A stretch of 42,962 bases of DNA, taken from a bacterium. GTDB lineage: Bacteria; 4484-113; JAGGVC01. The notes under the pieces were generated by a model. The model was not told where the DNA came from. It saw nothing but the letters and a program-made list of their open reading frames with translations, and made no database searches. Position numbers and translations under genes: made by a program. The stretch covers positions 1-42,962 of the forward strand of contig JAGGVC010000083.1 of the NCBI GenBank assembly GCA_021158185.1, read 5' to 3'. Shown here piece by piece: positions 34,035 to 42,735 of this stretch. Every line of letters begins with the position of its first letter. Positions within the stretch are counted from its first letter, which is position 1.

Positions 34035-34156
34035 AGACGAAAAAATGGGGGCGTTTCCGCCCCGGGGGAGTCCGTTCGCCCCATGTGGAGGAGTCCAGAC
34101 TCATTGAAACTATACCACAAAAGTTTACATATGTCAACAATACTACCAAAATATAG
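34031..34156 (+). CDS. Possible 41-aa frame overlapping the DUF3800 stop
   Basis: ATG 34031 overlaps the DUF3800 stop (ATGA); the frame begins MKTKKWGRFRPGGVRSPHV. The overlap favours coupling. Against it, the frame runs through the terminator hairpin of the convergent gene, has no own ribosome binding site and is short. I report it only as possible. Confidence 0.25.
   Translation: MKTKKWGRFRPGGVRSPHVEESRLIETIPQKFTYVNNTTKI
34040..34063 (-). terminator. Terminator for the convergent exported-protein gene
   Basis: On the minus strand GGGGCG-GAAA-CGCCCC is followed by CA and six T residues (34045-34040). It is a canonical intrinsic terminator, 194 bp beyond the stop of the minus-strand gene ending at 34257. 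Confidence 0.65.
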
Positions 34157-34256
34157 AATGAGGGCTATTTGTCCTAAAGGCGATCCGATTCCATGCCGCA
34201 CGGCATAATCAACAGCCAGCAAGTGAAGCTTACGGAGAGTAAGCCGGTGATTCGCC

Positions 34257-34976
34257 CTATCCTTCCCCTTCCTCCATCGGCGGTGATTCCTCGCCATCAT
34301 CCCCCGCACCTTCCTCGCCATCCTCTTTCTCCCCCGCGTCCCCGGCTTCATCCCCCGTATCCGGGGCGGTTTCGATTTCGGTGAGGAGGTCTTCCACGAG
34401 TCCGGTGCCCGATTCGCCCGGCTCGGTTTCGCCGGATTGTCCGAGGCGGCTGTACGTGCGCTCGAAGCTGTCCTCGCTCCATTCCACGCCCTCGGCCATC
34501 TCGTACCTGATCACGATCTCGTCGTCGCTGATTCTCGTAAACGTGCGCCGCTCGCGGTAGTCGTGGCCGTAGCCGAGCGGCGTTTCGAAAACCCAGACCT
34601 TGCTGGGCACCACCATCTTGCCTTCCATCACGACCCGCCAGCCGCCGCTCGTGTAAACGTCCATGTACAGATACTCGCCGCCCTTGTCCCACCCGACGAG
34701 CCATAGCTCGGTGAAACCTTCGCCGCCAAGGGGGTCGCTCGCGTGAAGAACGATCTTCATAACGCCGCGTTCGAGGATGGGGCTTGCGGAGAAGGTCTCG
34801 AAGCTCGGCGGATCGGATTCACTCATCGCCCAGTCGCCGGCGATAAAAGCAAACCTTGCATACGAAAGAGGATTCTGCTCGGCGGAGGCCGCACCGCATA
34901 AAAGCAGGCACAGCGACAGAACGACCTGCGCCGTAACAGCGAATAAAAAACATCCTGGCCGGTCTACAAAACTCAT
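34257..34976 (-). CDS. Exported protein with acidic Gly/Glu-rich tail, unknown function
   Basis: About 239 aa with a signal peptide (hydrophobic core FLFAVTAQVVLSLCLLLCG, cleavage near AASA). A beta-rich domain (about 40-165) has FIAGDWAMSESDPPSFETF, VMKIVLHASDPL and YLYMDVYTSGGWRVVMEGK segments, which resembles DUF1579-type proteins, but the match is not certain. The last 60 residues are Glu/Asp/Gly-rich and probably disordered. The ATG at 34976 has AAGGTG upstream. Divergent from holA. Confidence 0.6.
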   Translation of the reverse strand: MSFVDRPGCFLFAVTAQVVLSLCLLLCGAASAEQNPLSYARFAFIAGDWAMSESDPPSFETFSASPILERGVMKIVLHASDPLGGEGFTELWLVGWDKGGEYLYMDVYTSGGWRVVMEGKMVVPSKVWVFETPLGYGHDYRERRTFTRISDDEIVIRYEMAEGVEWSEDSFERTYSRLGQSGETEPGESGTGLVEDLLTEIETAPDTGDEAGDAGEKEDGEEGAGDDGEESPPMEEGEG

Positions 34977-35087
34977 CGCAACCACGCACCTTCAGGAAAA
35001 GCGATTAGCCGTTTCACTCGAATGCGATTGTACACGAACAGGCCGCGGTTATGAAATTCCGCAGAAAGCCGGATAGGAAATTTGCAT

Positions 35088-35215
35088 CCGCGCGCGATCA
35101 TGGGCGCGCTTTGCGCGCGAAAATGCAAGATCGCGGGCGCGAAAGAGCGGGATCGCGCGCGCGGAAATGTCGTATGCGCGCGTGTGCCGAATCGCCGAAA
35201 TGCGCGGTTATCTGC
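35088..35215. other. GCGCGC-rich intergenic patch upstream of holA
   Basis: About 128 bp dominated by CGCG/GCGC alternation, including the perfect hairpin GCGCGC-TTT-GCGCGC (35104-35118) and two similar GATCGCGNNCGCG units about 27 bp apart (near 35131 and 35151). It is unlike the neighbouring coding DNA. It ends about 15 bp before the holA start. I see no gene in it. Confidence 0.5.
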
Positions 35216-35229
35216 TATAAACTACCGTT

Positions 35230-36180
35230 GTGGCGACGTACTACATCTTCGGGAAGGACGATCTGCTCATTCGAGAGAAGGTTGAGGAATGCCTGGCTCT
35301 GCCCGAGTACAGCCGCCATTTCGCGGGCGAGCTTTCGTTCGACGGGCTCATCGAGATCATATCCGCAACGGACCTTTTCGCACTGGAGGAAGCGCACTGG
35401 ATCGACGGCGTGAAGGCGCTCGGCATAAGCAAAAGCGACGTTGAACGCCTCGAAAAGGCCATCCGCGAGTGCGCTCCGAACAAGTTCGTCGCATTCAGCC
35501 AGAATACGAACTTCAAGGACTGGCGCGACGTGAAGAAGTACGAGTCGAGCGCAGCACACAAGCTCCTCGATGAAGCCGCGTCGGAAACGTACAACCTGAC
35601 GAAACTCACGTACCCGAACGTCGTCGTGGACTGGACGCGCGCTCGCGCGCGAAAACACGGCCTCGTTATAAGTTATGCAGGTGCGGAAATTATCGCAGAG
35701 GCGAGCGCCCACCTTCCGCAACTCGTTGATGCAGAGCTAAGGAAGATCGCGCTCCTCAAAAAGAGCGACAAGCTCCAGGAAGTGCCGGAAAGCCTGATCA
35801 AAAAGCACATATTCCCCATCCCCGCCGAGCGCATATTCAGCTATCTCGACGCGCTTCTCGAACGCAGGGATATGGCGGTCGATATGCTTGCGGAGATATT
35901 TGAACTCGGCGGCAGCGCGTCCGGCGTGCTCGCGATGGCTTTCAAGAAACTCAAGCTTATCAGCCAGTGCATCGATGAAAATCCCTATAACGTACCCGAA
36001 GTCAAGCGGATGTATCCGTCGCTCAAAACGAGGTTTATCGCGCAGGTAAACGGATGGGAGCGCGATCAGATTGCGCGCGCACTGGAACTTGTGGGCGAAA
36101 CCGATTTTCGCTTGAAAACTGCCGGCGTTCCAGATTATGATTTACTTGCCACTTTTACTGTGGAGGTTATGAACCTGTGA
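35230..36180 (+). CDS. holA: DNA polymerase III subunit delta (HolA)
   Basis: Clamp-loader subunit of the replicative polymerase, 316 aa. It opens the beta clamp. The N-terminus YYIFGKDDLLIREKVE is the typical delta start. Further support comes from the middle GAEIIAEASAHLPQLVDAELRKIALL segment, corresponding to the delta domain II signature, and the C-terminal collar-like helices. Delta is a AAA+-like protein without a functional P-loop, and none is seen here. GTG start at 35230 with no strong Shine-Dalgarno. The C-terminus ends in a GTGA overlap with a 32-codon frame. Confidence 0.85.
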   Translation: MATYYIFGKDDLLIREKVEECLALPEYSRHFAGELSFDGLIEIISATDLFALEEAHWIDGVKALGISKSDVERLEKAIRECAPNKFVAFSQNTNFKDWRDVKKYESSAAHKLLDEAASETYNLTKLTYPNVVVDWTRARARKHGLVISYAGAEIIAEASAHLPQLVDAELRKIALLKKSDKLQEVPESLIKKHIFPIPAERIFSYLDALLERRDMAVDMLAEIFELGGSASGVLAMAFKKLKLISQCIDENPYNVPEVKRMYPSLKTRFIAQVNGWERDQIARALELVGETDFRLKTAGVPDYDLLATFTVEVMNL

Positions 36181-36275
36181 GCAGAGCACGAGAGCTTATG
36201 CTTCGCCCGCGCGACGAATGGCGCACGCTTCTGCTCATCATACTTTCCTCGAACCACATGGACGAGCCGGAATAG
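36177..36275 (+). pseudogene. 32-codon frame coupled to holA, possible truncated membrane protein
   Basis: GTG 36177 overlaps the holA stop (GTGA). The frame starts MSRARELMLRPRDEWRTLLL and stops at TAG 36273-36275. The RELMLRPRDEW segment resembles the entry to Yip1-type membrane proteins (LxxPxxxW), but only one short hydrophobic segment follows. It is probably a remnant or a chance frame. Confidence 0.3.
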
Positions 36276-36280
36276 GCAAT

Positions 36281-36304
36281 GCCGCCGCAAAAATGAACGG
36301 CGGC
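36281..36304 (+). terminator. GC-rich hairpin after holA
   Basis: GCCGCCG (36281-36287) and CGGCGGC (36298-36304) form a 7-bp stem with a 10-nt A-rich loop, about 100 bp after holA. No T tract follows, so termination strength is uncertain. Confidence 0.4.
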
Positions 36305-36368
36305 GGACAAACGATGATCGAGCACTTGTGTAAACGTTACATTTCCAAATGTCAAAGGAGAAATATCG

Positions 36369-37688
36369 ATGTATTTGAGTATGAAAAAGGAATTATCTTC
36401 CGACGAAAAAGAACGGCTTATCGCCGAAACCTTTAGGAACTACAGCGAATATCTCAATCCGGGCTTTATCGGTTCGAAGAAAAGCGCCGAGTCCAGGGAA
36501 GTGGAATGGCGAGGTGACGGTGCGCTAATGTACGACGTGCACGACAAACCGTTCATCGACTGTCTGGCGGGATACGGAGTGTTCGTCCTCGGACACCGTC
36601 CGAAGCCTGTGATCGATGCAGTTGTGAGCGTCTATGAGAGGATGGGGCTTTACAGCCAGGAACTCCTTAATCCGCTCCAGGGCGAACTTGCGAAGAAACT
36701 CGCCGAAATCACGCCGGGTGATCTGAAGTACACCTACTACCATCTCGGAGGCGGCGAATCGAACGACGCGGCCATCAAACTGGCGCGTGGGTACCACCGC
36801 ACCATCAACAAGGAGGATCGCTACATACACGTTACATTCAGGAACGCTTTCCACGGAAAAACCTTCGGCGCACTATCCGCCACAAGCCGGCCTTCTCTCA
36901 AATACCGCTTCCTTCCGCTCGTACCGGGCATAAACGAGCCGGGGACAGTTGCCGAGTTCAACGATCTCGACAGCTTTGAACGCGTGATGGCGAACGTCGG
37001 ATGGAAGACCGCGAGCGTTATCGTGGAGCCGGTGCAGGGCGAAGGAGGAATCATCGTCCCAAGCGACGAGTTCCTCCCGGGCGTGCGCGCGATTTGCGAT
37101 AAATACGGCGCGTTGCTCCACGTGGACGAAGTGCAGAGCGGATTCTGCCGCGCTGGGAAAATGTTCTGCTGCGAGTACACGAACGTTTCACCGGACATTA
37201 TGACGCTCGCCAAGGCGATGAGCGGCGGCGTTTTCCCGATAAGCGCAACGATTGTGAACCGGAAGGTCATCGATGCCGCGGCGGAAAATCCGTGGTACTA
37301 CACGAACACGTTCGCGGGGAGCGCGCCCGGATGCGCGGCCTCGCTCGCTGCGATCGATATGATGGAACGCGAGAACATCGCCGAGCAGAGCAGAATGAAA
37401 GGCGCGCACCTCATCAGTGAGCTTAAGAAAATCGCCGGCGAGTTCCCGGGTGTGATCAAGGATGTTCGCGGAATCGGACTATGGATCGGCGTTGAGTTCG
37501 AAAGCGAGGAATTCGGGAACAACGTTTCCAGAGGACTCTTCGAACGCGACGTTCTCACCGCACATACGATCAACAACCCGCGGGTCATGCGGCTTCAGCC
37601 GCCGGTGGTCATCACGAACGAGCAGCTCGATAGTGTTGTCGAGCGATTCAGGGATACGGTGAAAGCGGTCAAGGCCAAGGCGAAGTAG
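36369..37688 (+). CDS. Class III aminotransferase, putrescine/ornithine type
   Basis: PLP-dependent transaminase of 439 aa acting on an omega-amino group. Fold type I class III motifs: GGGESNDAAIKLAR (phosphate cup), FHGKTFGALSAT, EPVQGEGG, HVDEVQSGF (PLP Asp about 253) and Schiff-base Lys in LAKAMSGGVFP (about 282), then a substrate-side TFAGSAPGCAA. The sequence resembles putrescine aminotransferase (YgjG/PatA), but ornithine or 4-aminobutyrate cannot be excluded. Start ATG 36369 has AAAGGAG eight bases upstream. It stands alone between holA and prfA. It could provide 4-aminobutanal or glutamate from polyamines. Confidence 0.85.
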   Translation: MYLSMKKELSSDEKERLIAETFRNYSEYLNPGFIGSKKSAESREVEWRGDGALMYDVHDKPFIDCLAGYGVFVLGHRPKPVIDAVVSVYERMGLYSQELLNPLQGELAKKLAEITPGDLKYTYYHLGGGESNDAAIKLARGYHRTINKEDRYIHVTFRNAFHGKTFGALSATSRPSLKYRFLPLVPGINEPGTVAEFNDLDSFERVMANVGWKTASVIVEPVQGEGGIIVPSDEFLPGVRAICDKYGALLHVDEVQSGFCRAGKMFCCEYTNVSPDIMTLAKAMSGGVFPISATIVNRKVIDAAAENPWYYTNTFAGSAPGCAASLAAIDMMERENIAEQSRMKGAHLISELKKIAGEFPGVIKDVRGIGLWIGVEFESEEFGNNVSRGLFERDVLTAHTINNPRVMRLQPPVVITNEQLDSVVERFRDTVKAVKAKAK

Positions 37689-37748
37689 CATAAGGATTTC
37701 GAGCGGAACACCTTGTCGGACAGAATATTGCGGTTTATGCCTTAAGTC

Positions 37749-38837
37749 TTACGCGCTGCTCGGTCTGTCGTTCTTACCCGAAAGCATCCTTGCCTGGTAA
37801 TCCTGCTGAAGAGGCTCGATTATCGTCTCGAGCGCCTCACCGGACAGCATTTGCGTAAGGTTGTGTTGCGTTAGTCCGATCCTGTGATCCGTGACGCGGT
37901 TTTGCGGGAAATTGTACGTGCGTATTTTCTCACTTCTCTCGCCTGTACCGATCTGCTCTTTTCGGTCCGCAGCGCGCTCTCGTGCAAGGCGCTCCTGCTC
38001 AATCTTGTAGAGATGGCTTCTCAGGATTTTGAGCGCTTTCTCCTTGTTCTGAAGCTGGCTCCGCTCATCCTGGCACGAGACTACAACCCCGGTCGGAATA
38101 TGAGTGATGCGGATCGCGCTCGACGTCTTGTTCACATGTTGTCCGCCTGCACCGCTCGCACGGTAAGTGTCGATCTTCAGATCCTTCTCGTTGACTTCGA
38201 TATCCACATCCTCCGCCGCCGGGAGAACCGCGACCGTGACCGTACTCGTATGAATGCGCCCCTGCGATTCGGTGGTGGGAACACGCTGAACGCGATGCAC
38301 ACCGCTCTCGAATCTGAGGAAACGGTAGACGTTCCGCCCGATTATCTCGCTGGTCACCTCTTTTATCCCGCCCAGCCCGATCTCGCTCGCTTCAAGAACC
38401 TTGAACCGCCAGCCTTTTATCTCGGAATAACGCTGGTACATCCTGAAAAGCTCGGCAGCGAAAAGCGATGCTTCATCGCCCCCCGCCCCCGCGCGGATTT
38501 CGATGATCACGTCCTTCTTGTCGTTCGGATCGGTCGGTGTGAGAAGCACCTTCAGATCTGCCTCGATTCTTTCAAGTTCGCCCGCGAGGCGCAAATTATC
38601 CTCTCGCAGCATTTCGAGAAGCTCGTCATCATCCCCTCTCTCAAGCTCGGCCATATTCGTTTCGTGCTCGTCCTTAAGCTTGAGATACTTGCGATAAGGC
38701 ACAATGACTTCATTCAACTCCGCAAACTCCTTGCTCTTCTTCACGAAAAGCTCGCGGTTCTTTATGACCTGCGGATCCGCAAGCTCGTTTTCAAGTTCGG
38801 CGTGTTTCTTCTCGATCTCCTCAAGCTTGCTCCACAT
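37749..38837 (-). CDS. prfA: Peptide chain release factor 1 (RF1)
   Basis: Terminates translation at UAA and UAG; 362 aa, the usual size. Stop-codon recognition region with RVPTTES (the PxT-type motif of RF1), the catalytic GGQ in GAGGQHVNKTSSAIR, and the N-terminal coiled-coil domain are all clear. The ATG at 38837 has AGGTGAGA upstream and overlaps the DUF1385 gene end by 17 bp. The rpmE - DUF1385 - prfA order is common in bacteria. Confidence 0.97.
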   Translation of the reverse strand: MWSKLEEIEKKHAELENELADPQVIKNRELFVKKSKEFAELNEVIVPYRKYLKLKDEHETNMAELERGDDDELLEMLREDNLRLAGELERIEADLKVLLTPTDPNDKKDVIIEIRAGAGGDEASLFAAELFRMYQRYSEIKGWRFKVLEASEIGLGGIKEVTSEIIGRNVYRFLRFESGVHRVQRVPTTESQGRIHTSTVTVAVLPAAEDVDIEVNEKDLKIDTYRASGAGGQHVNKTSSAIRITHIPTGVVVSCQDERSQLQNKEKALKILRSHLYKIEQERLARERAADRKEQIGTGERSEKIRTYNFPQNRVTDHRIGLTQHNLTQMLSGEALETIIEPLQQDYQARMLSGKNDRPSSA

Positions 38838-40110
38838 TCTTCTCACCTGCAATTACTTCTCTCGCAGCGTCTTTTGCGGCGACTTCACCGCCGGACTTCT
38901 CGTCATCCGAAGGCTCGTCCACGCGCTCGATTTCACGACCTCCTTTCTGCGGCTCACCCATGAAATGCACCTTTGTCTCAAACGAGAAATCCGATGCACT
39001 TATTCCTTCCTCGACCACGCGCACACGCATCAGACTCGCAAGTCCGCATTCGAGCTGCCCGCGGTCGGGTTTGCGCGTCGTCAAACGCTGGAAAGCCATC
39101 CCGAACCTGAGGAACCAATCCACGACAGCCACGCTCCTGTACTTGAATGCGTGCTTGATTATTTCGTAGCTCAAACCTGAGAGTAGCGGGACAACCGCTA
39201 TTCTCGTCACGAGCCTGAGCCAGAGCGGCGGCCAGGAGAGTCCGGGGTAAAACGCGCTCACGATCGCGGCATCCACAAGGCTCATCAGGATTATCATCAG
39301 CACGACCATAATCACGATGAAGCTCGTGCCGCATCGGGGGTGTAGAGTGTCGAATCCCCGGATGAAATCGAGGCTATGGTTCTTCGAGTCCGCCTCGTGC
39401 GCGTTAATGACGGTGTGCTCCGCACCGTGGTATTCGAACACTCGGCGGATCTCGGCGAGACGCGACACGAAAACGATGTAGAGGACAAATATCGAAAGCC
39501 TGATGAGTCCTTCGATAATGTTCTTGAAGATAAGCGCTCCCGTACCGCCTGCATCGTTACCGAGGGTTCCGAGAAACCCGATTTTGCCCAATCCTCCCAC
39601 TGCCCACGTCGGCGCCGCCTTGAATATGAAAATCGCGAATGCAAACGAGAAAGCGATGATCAGCCAGTCGAGTATCTTGTTTTTCTTCGTCGGCTCTTCG
39701 CCGAGATGCGTAACCGCGAAACGATCCGCACTCAGGTTGAGCGCCCACATTCCAAGCCCAAGCATGTCCCAAAGGAGGAAGAATCCGCGGATTACAGGGG
39801 CTTCGGTGATAATACGAGGGAAACTCGATTTGAGCGGACGGTCGTACACCTCTATTTCGCCTTGCCCCGTGCGGATGGCGACCGAGGCGAAGGCTTTGCC
39901 CTTCATCATCACGCCCTCTATCACCGCCTGGCCTCCGTACGGCGTTGGTGCGGCCTGCGCGTCAGTCGCATCATCCGCATCGTCGAGTGCGGAGCCGCTT
40001 TGTCCGGTTTCAGGATTATCCTGAGCGTTTTCCTCGGCCGCGGTTATCCCGGCTGCCGCGGTGAACGGCAGAGCTAGAAAAAAAGACAGTTTTTCAGTAA
40101 AATTCCACAT
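38821..40110 (-). CDS. DUF1385 (YqhQ) family membrane protein
   Basis: Membrane protein of 429 aa of the family typically found between rpmE and prfA. The signature YGGQAVIEGVMMKG (about residues 57-70) and HGAEHTVINAHE are present, with a FDTLHPRCGTSF block following. Several hydrophobic helices lie between about 105 and 325, and the C-terminus is charged. The DUF1385 family has no settled function, although the conserved His/Cys positions suggest metal binding. Overlaps the prfA start by 17 bp, so translation is coupled. Weak ribosome binding site at the ATG. Confidence 0.9.
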   Translation of the reverse strand: MWNFTEKLSFFLALPFTAAAGITAAEENAQDNPETGQSGSALDDADDATDAQAAPTPYGGQAVIEGVMMKGKAFASVAIRTGQGEIEVYDRPLKSSFPRIITEAPVIRGFFLLWDMLGLGMWALNLSADRFAVTHLGEEPTKKNKILDWLIIAFSFAFAIFIFKAAPTWAVGGLGKIGFLGTLGNDAGGTGALIFKNIIEGLIRLSIFVLYIVFVSRLAEIRRVFEYHGAEHTVINAHEADSKNHSLDFIRGFDTLHPRCGTSFIVIMVVLMIILMSLVDAAIVSAFYPGLSWPPLWLRLVTRIAVVPLLSGLSYEIIKHAFKYRSVAVVDWFLRFGMAFQRLTTRKPDRGQLECGLASLMRVRVVEEGISASDFSFETKVHFMGEPQKGGREIERVDEPSDDEKSGGEVAAKDAAREVIAGEKNVEQA

Positions 40111-40258
40111 AATTTGTACTCTCTCAAGGCTTCAACATATCACAGCATTTCGCGGCGAAAAAACGGGTTTGGAGCGATGAACGGGGACTCGGTTTCAATC
40201 CTCATCCGCAACCGCGCGCGGACGCAACGGCAGGATAGTGTGATGTGGATTCGGGTCG

Positions 40259-40480
40259 CTATTTTTCCTTTTTGGATTTCGCGGCGCGGGCTGCGCGGCG
40301 CTCAAATTTCTCGACGCGCCCCGCGGTGTCAACGATCGTGCGCTTGCCTGTGAAGAACGGGTGGCACGCGCTGCAGAGGTCGAGCCTCATTTCCTTGCGC
40401 GTGGACAGCACCTTGTAGGTCGCCCCACAGGCGCACTTGACATCGATTAATTCTGTTTTTGGATGAATACCAGGCTTCAA
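40259..40480 (-). CDS. rpmE: 50S ribosomal protein L31
   Basis: Ribosomal protein of 73 aa, zinc-binding (C+) type: Cys pairs CAC (16, 18) and CSAC (36, 39) with the HPFFTG segment following. The family N-terminus is MKPGIHP. Here the corresponding residue is encoded by TTG at 40480, which I take as the start: GGGGTGG lies about five bases upstream, and the longer frame adds sequence absent from L31. A terminator hairpin 40 bp upstream may regulate it. Followed by the DUF1385/prfA pair. Confidence 0.93.
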   Translation of the reverse strand: MKPGIHPKTELIDVKCACGATYKVLSTRKEMRLDLCSACHPFFTGKRTIVDTAGRVEKFERRAARAAKSKKEK

Positions 40481-40519
40481 AACGACCACCCCGCCTTCGA
40501 CGGCGGCAACCAAATTAAC

Positions 40520-40541
40520 AAAAAAATCGCCTTGCGGCGAC
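40520..40541 (-). terminator. Terminator or attenuator in front of rpmE
   Basis: On the minus strand TCGCC-GCAA-GGCGA is followed by seven T residues (40526-40520), only 40 bp before the rpmE start. No gene is seen upstream on that strand, so it may be a leader attenuator for rpmE. Confidence 0.55.
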
Positions 40542-40773
40542 GACAAGCAATCCGAAAGCTGGAATTATACCCGCAAATCCGGATTTTGCAAGCAGTCGGG
40601 GCGAAGATCGTCAACTTCCCGCCCTTACATCCGACCTGGCACTCACCAAGAAGATTATCGTCCGCCGCGCAGGATATTTCAGGTACCTGGCTGGTTAAGT
40701 AGATACCATCCAGCCCTGAGAACGAAGCAGATTTCCATCACCGGCATCGGGCTACATGGTATAATTTCATAAA

Positions 40774-40842
40774 GAAGCTGGACTCGCAGCAGACCACACG
40801 GTTCCAGTTCGATCATACCTACGACGGGCTGGTGAACCTGAA
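40774..40842 (+). pseudogene. RHS-repeat protein remnant (plus copy)
   Basis: In frame: KLDSQQTTRFQFDHTYDG, followed by LVNLN; then the similarity is lost and the frame ends. It matches the RHS-type fragment at 42736-42894 in DSQ..TRFQFDHTYD, at DNA level over about 60 bp but in the opposite orientation. The wider region 40547-41015 holds no intact gene. Confidence 0.6.
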
Positions 40843-41015
40843 TAGTTGCAGCACTTCAGGATACAGAACGATATGGGTGAATTCAAAAATCGAAGGAGCA
40901 GCGTAAACGGGATCGAACCGTTCTGGAAGCTGGTAAAGCCCCTTTCTTGACAGCGAAGAGACCGGCATCGAATCAGGGCACATTTTCCTGCAATCGGCCA
41001 ATCCCCGCGTTCTCT

Positions 41016-41024
41016 TGGTATAAT
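41016..41024 (+). promoter_or_regulatory. Extended -10 promoter for the FG-GAP-like gene
   Basis: TGGTATAAT (41016-41024) matches an extended -10 element, with the transcript predicted to start about 25 bp before the ATG at 41056. No good -35 box is seen. Confidence 0.4.
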
Positions 41025-41055
41025 CTTGTGAGCGATATCGGGTTGGAGAGCTTTG

Positions 41056-42702
41056 ATGCAAGGCGGATGTTTGGCCAGGCTTTGCTTTTCAGCGGTCGTG
41101 AGACCGATCGTCGCCGCCCTGGCGATATACGCGATCATCTACATCGCGGGGGGCGCGATCGCGTCGCGATCCTGCATAATCGCGCACGCGATTGCAGCAC
41201 CGGAAGAAGTGTGGAAACGTGTCGCCGACCTCGACCGCGACGGCCATCTCGAAACGGTGCAGGCATACTTCATACCCATAGCCGCTGACAGCCCCGGCGC
41301 CGCCCAGTCCGGCATCGGCCACATCAAGATTTTCAGCTACGTCGGGGAGATGATCTACCACGGCACGATAGGCAGCGCCGATGAGGGCTTCTACTACCTC
41401 GGATTCGACCGCGGGCTTATTAAGGACATAAACGGCGACGGATTTCCCGAATTGGTCACCACCTGGAAGATCAACAGCGCGGGCGAGCTCGACCTCGCCG
41501 TTCACCAGATGCACGAGGGCGCGCTCACATTTTCGTTTCTCGGATTACTCGGCGGCGGGAAGCGCGCTGAAATCGGGCTGGCATTCCTCGATTATACGAG
41601 ACTTTCACGTGAATACCTTTCGTACTTCTCACCGCTTTCAAAGAGCGCCAGGCTCGATGTCACGCCGGGATCTCTTCTGCCTATAGGCGGCCCTTCACTC
41701 TCCCGCATCATCTCCGTGGACAAGGTGGAAGGCGGCTATTCGCTCCATATCGACTGCTCAGGCAGCCTCGACTGCTACCTCTTCACCGACGAGATGGGAC
41801 GCATAATAGACGTGATGGTTATGCTTCCCGCAGGCGATCTCGGTGCTGTCGGCTATTCCCAGCCCGTAAGATACGCAGCCCTAAGCCCCGAGCGCCCGAC
41901 CGTGAGGCTAACAGGTGACTTCGTGGAATGGCTGAACATGCCGTCCGCGGGACTCAAGCTTGGCAAGAGCACGCTCTCCGAGCTTCTGGCGGGCAACGAT
42001 ACCGGCCAGGTTTTCGTGGATATCGCGGATTCGCACTTCGAGGTGAGCATCTTTGCAGACGGCGGCGCACTCGACGCAGCATTCAAATTGAGGCGCCCCG
42101 AAAGGGACTTGCGGCTCATCTCATCACCGAGTCTCCTTCCCGCGGAGGCACCGGAAGAACCCGAAGATGAGCAGGATGCAGAGCCGGATGAAACGGAACC
42201 CGTGGGAGAAGCGCATATACTGATTTGGCGCGATGCGGACGATGAAGAGGAAACATCGGAAGAATCCAACACTGACGCCGAAGCCCGGCAGGATGATGAT
42301 GACGTTGTTTATGCTGAAGATACCGGCCTGCCTGAACGTGAAGTTCCCGACGAGATAACGATGGCCGTGCTCCTCGACGCGCTCGCGGGTGAATCGGCGA
42401 AACTTCCAGTCGCAGATGACGCGTACAACAATCCGCTTATTCCGGTGCCCGTTATAGATATCGACGCAGTGGCTATCGCCGCCGAAGATAGCGAACCACA
42501 TGCGGATGCAGGTGATTCCGGGAATATTGTGGTCATTCCAGCATTGCCGAATATCGAACCTGGCGTACAAGTTGTAATAACCTGGATCGTCAGCAAGAGC
42601 ATCGTGCCCGGCGAAACCGTGGACTTCGAAAATGAGGAAAAAACCTTCGAGTGGCTTTCAGACGGAACGGTAATCGGCGTGCGGGTCGAGATTGCGGAAT
42701 AG
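41056..42702 (+). CDS. Large exported protein with FG-GAP-like calcium motifs
   Basis: 548 aa with an N-terminal hydrophobic segment (about 10-32) that may be a signal anchor. Two Asp-rich calcium-type motifs, DLDRDGHLETV (about 57-67) and DINGDGFPELV (about 121-131), resemble FG-GAP/VCBS beta-propeller repeats. The middle is beta-rich. From about residue 370 it becomes acidic and low-complexity, then ends in a beta domain. I do not recognise a named family. The ATG at 41056 has GGAGAG upstream. RHS remnants in opposite orientation flank it on both sides. Confidence 0.65.
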   Translation: MQGGCLARLCFSAVVRPIVAALAIYAIIYIAGGAIASRSCIIAHAIAAPEEVWKRVADLDRDGHLETVQAYFIPIAADSPGAAQSGIGHIKIFSYVGEMIYHGTIGSADEGFYYLGFDRGLIKDINGDGFPELVTTWKINSAGELDLAVHQMHEGALTFSFLGLLGGGKRAEIGLAFLDYTRLSREYLSYFSPLSKSARLDVTPGSLLPIGGPSLSRIISVDKVEGGYSLHIDCSGSLDCYLFTDEMGRIIDVMVMLPAGDLGAVGYSQPVRYAALSPERPTVRLTGDFVEWLNMPSAGLKLGKSTLSELLAGNDTGQVFVDIADSHFEVSIFADGGALDAAFKLRRPERDLRLISSPSLLPAEAPEEPEDEQDAEPDETEPVGEAHILIWRDADDEEETSEESNTDAEARQDDDDVVYAEDTGLPEREVPDEITMAVLLDALAGESAKLPVADDAYNNPLIPVPVIDIDAVAIAAEDSEPHADAGDSGNIVVIPALPNIEPGVQVVITWIVSKSIVPGETVDFENEEKTFEWLSDGTVIGVRVEIAE

Positions 42703-42735
42703 CTGCCCTATCCGAAAAGATCTTTCCACGCGTGC

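Noticed and set aside
37884-38963. Long open frame (359 codons) on the plus strand.
   Set aside because: It is the antisense shadow of prfA.
40767-41138. Minus-strand frame of 123 codons over the RHS remnant region.
   Set aside because: No ribosome binding site and no recognisable sequence; it runs antisense to RHS remnant DNA and the start of the next gene.
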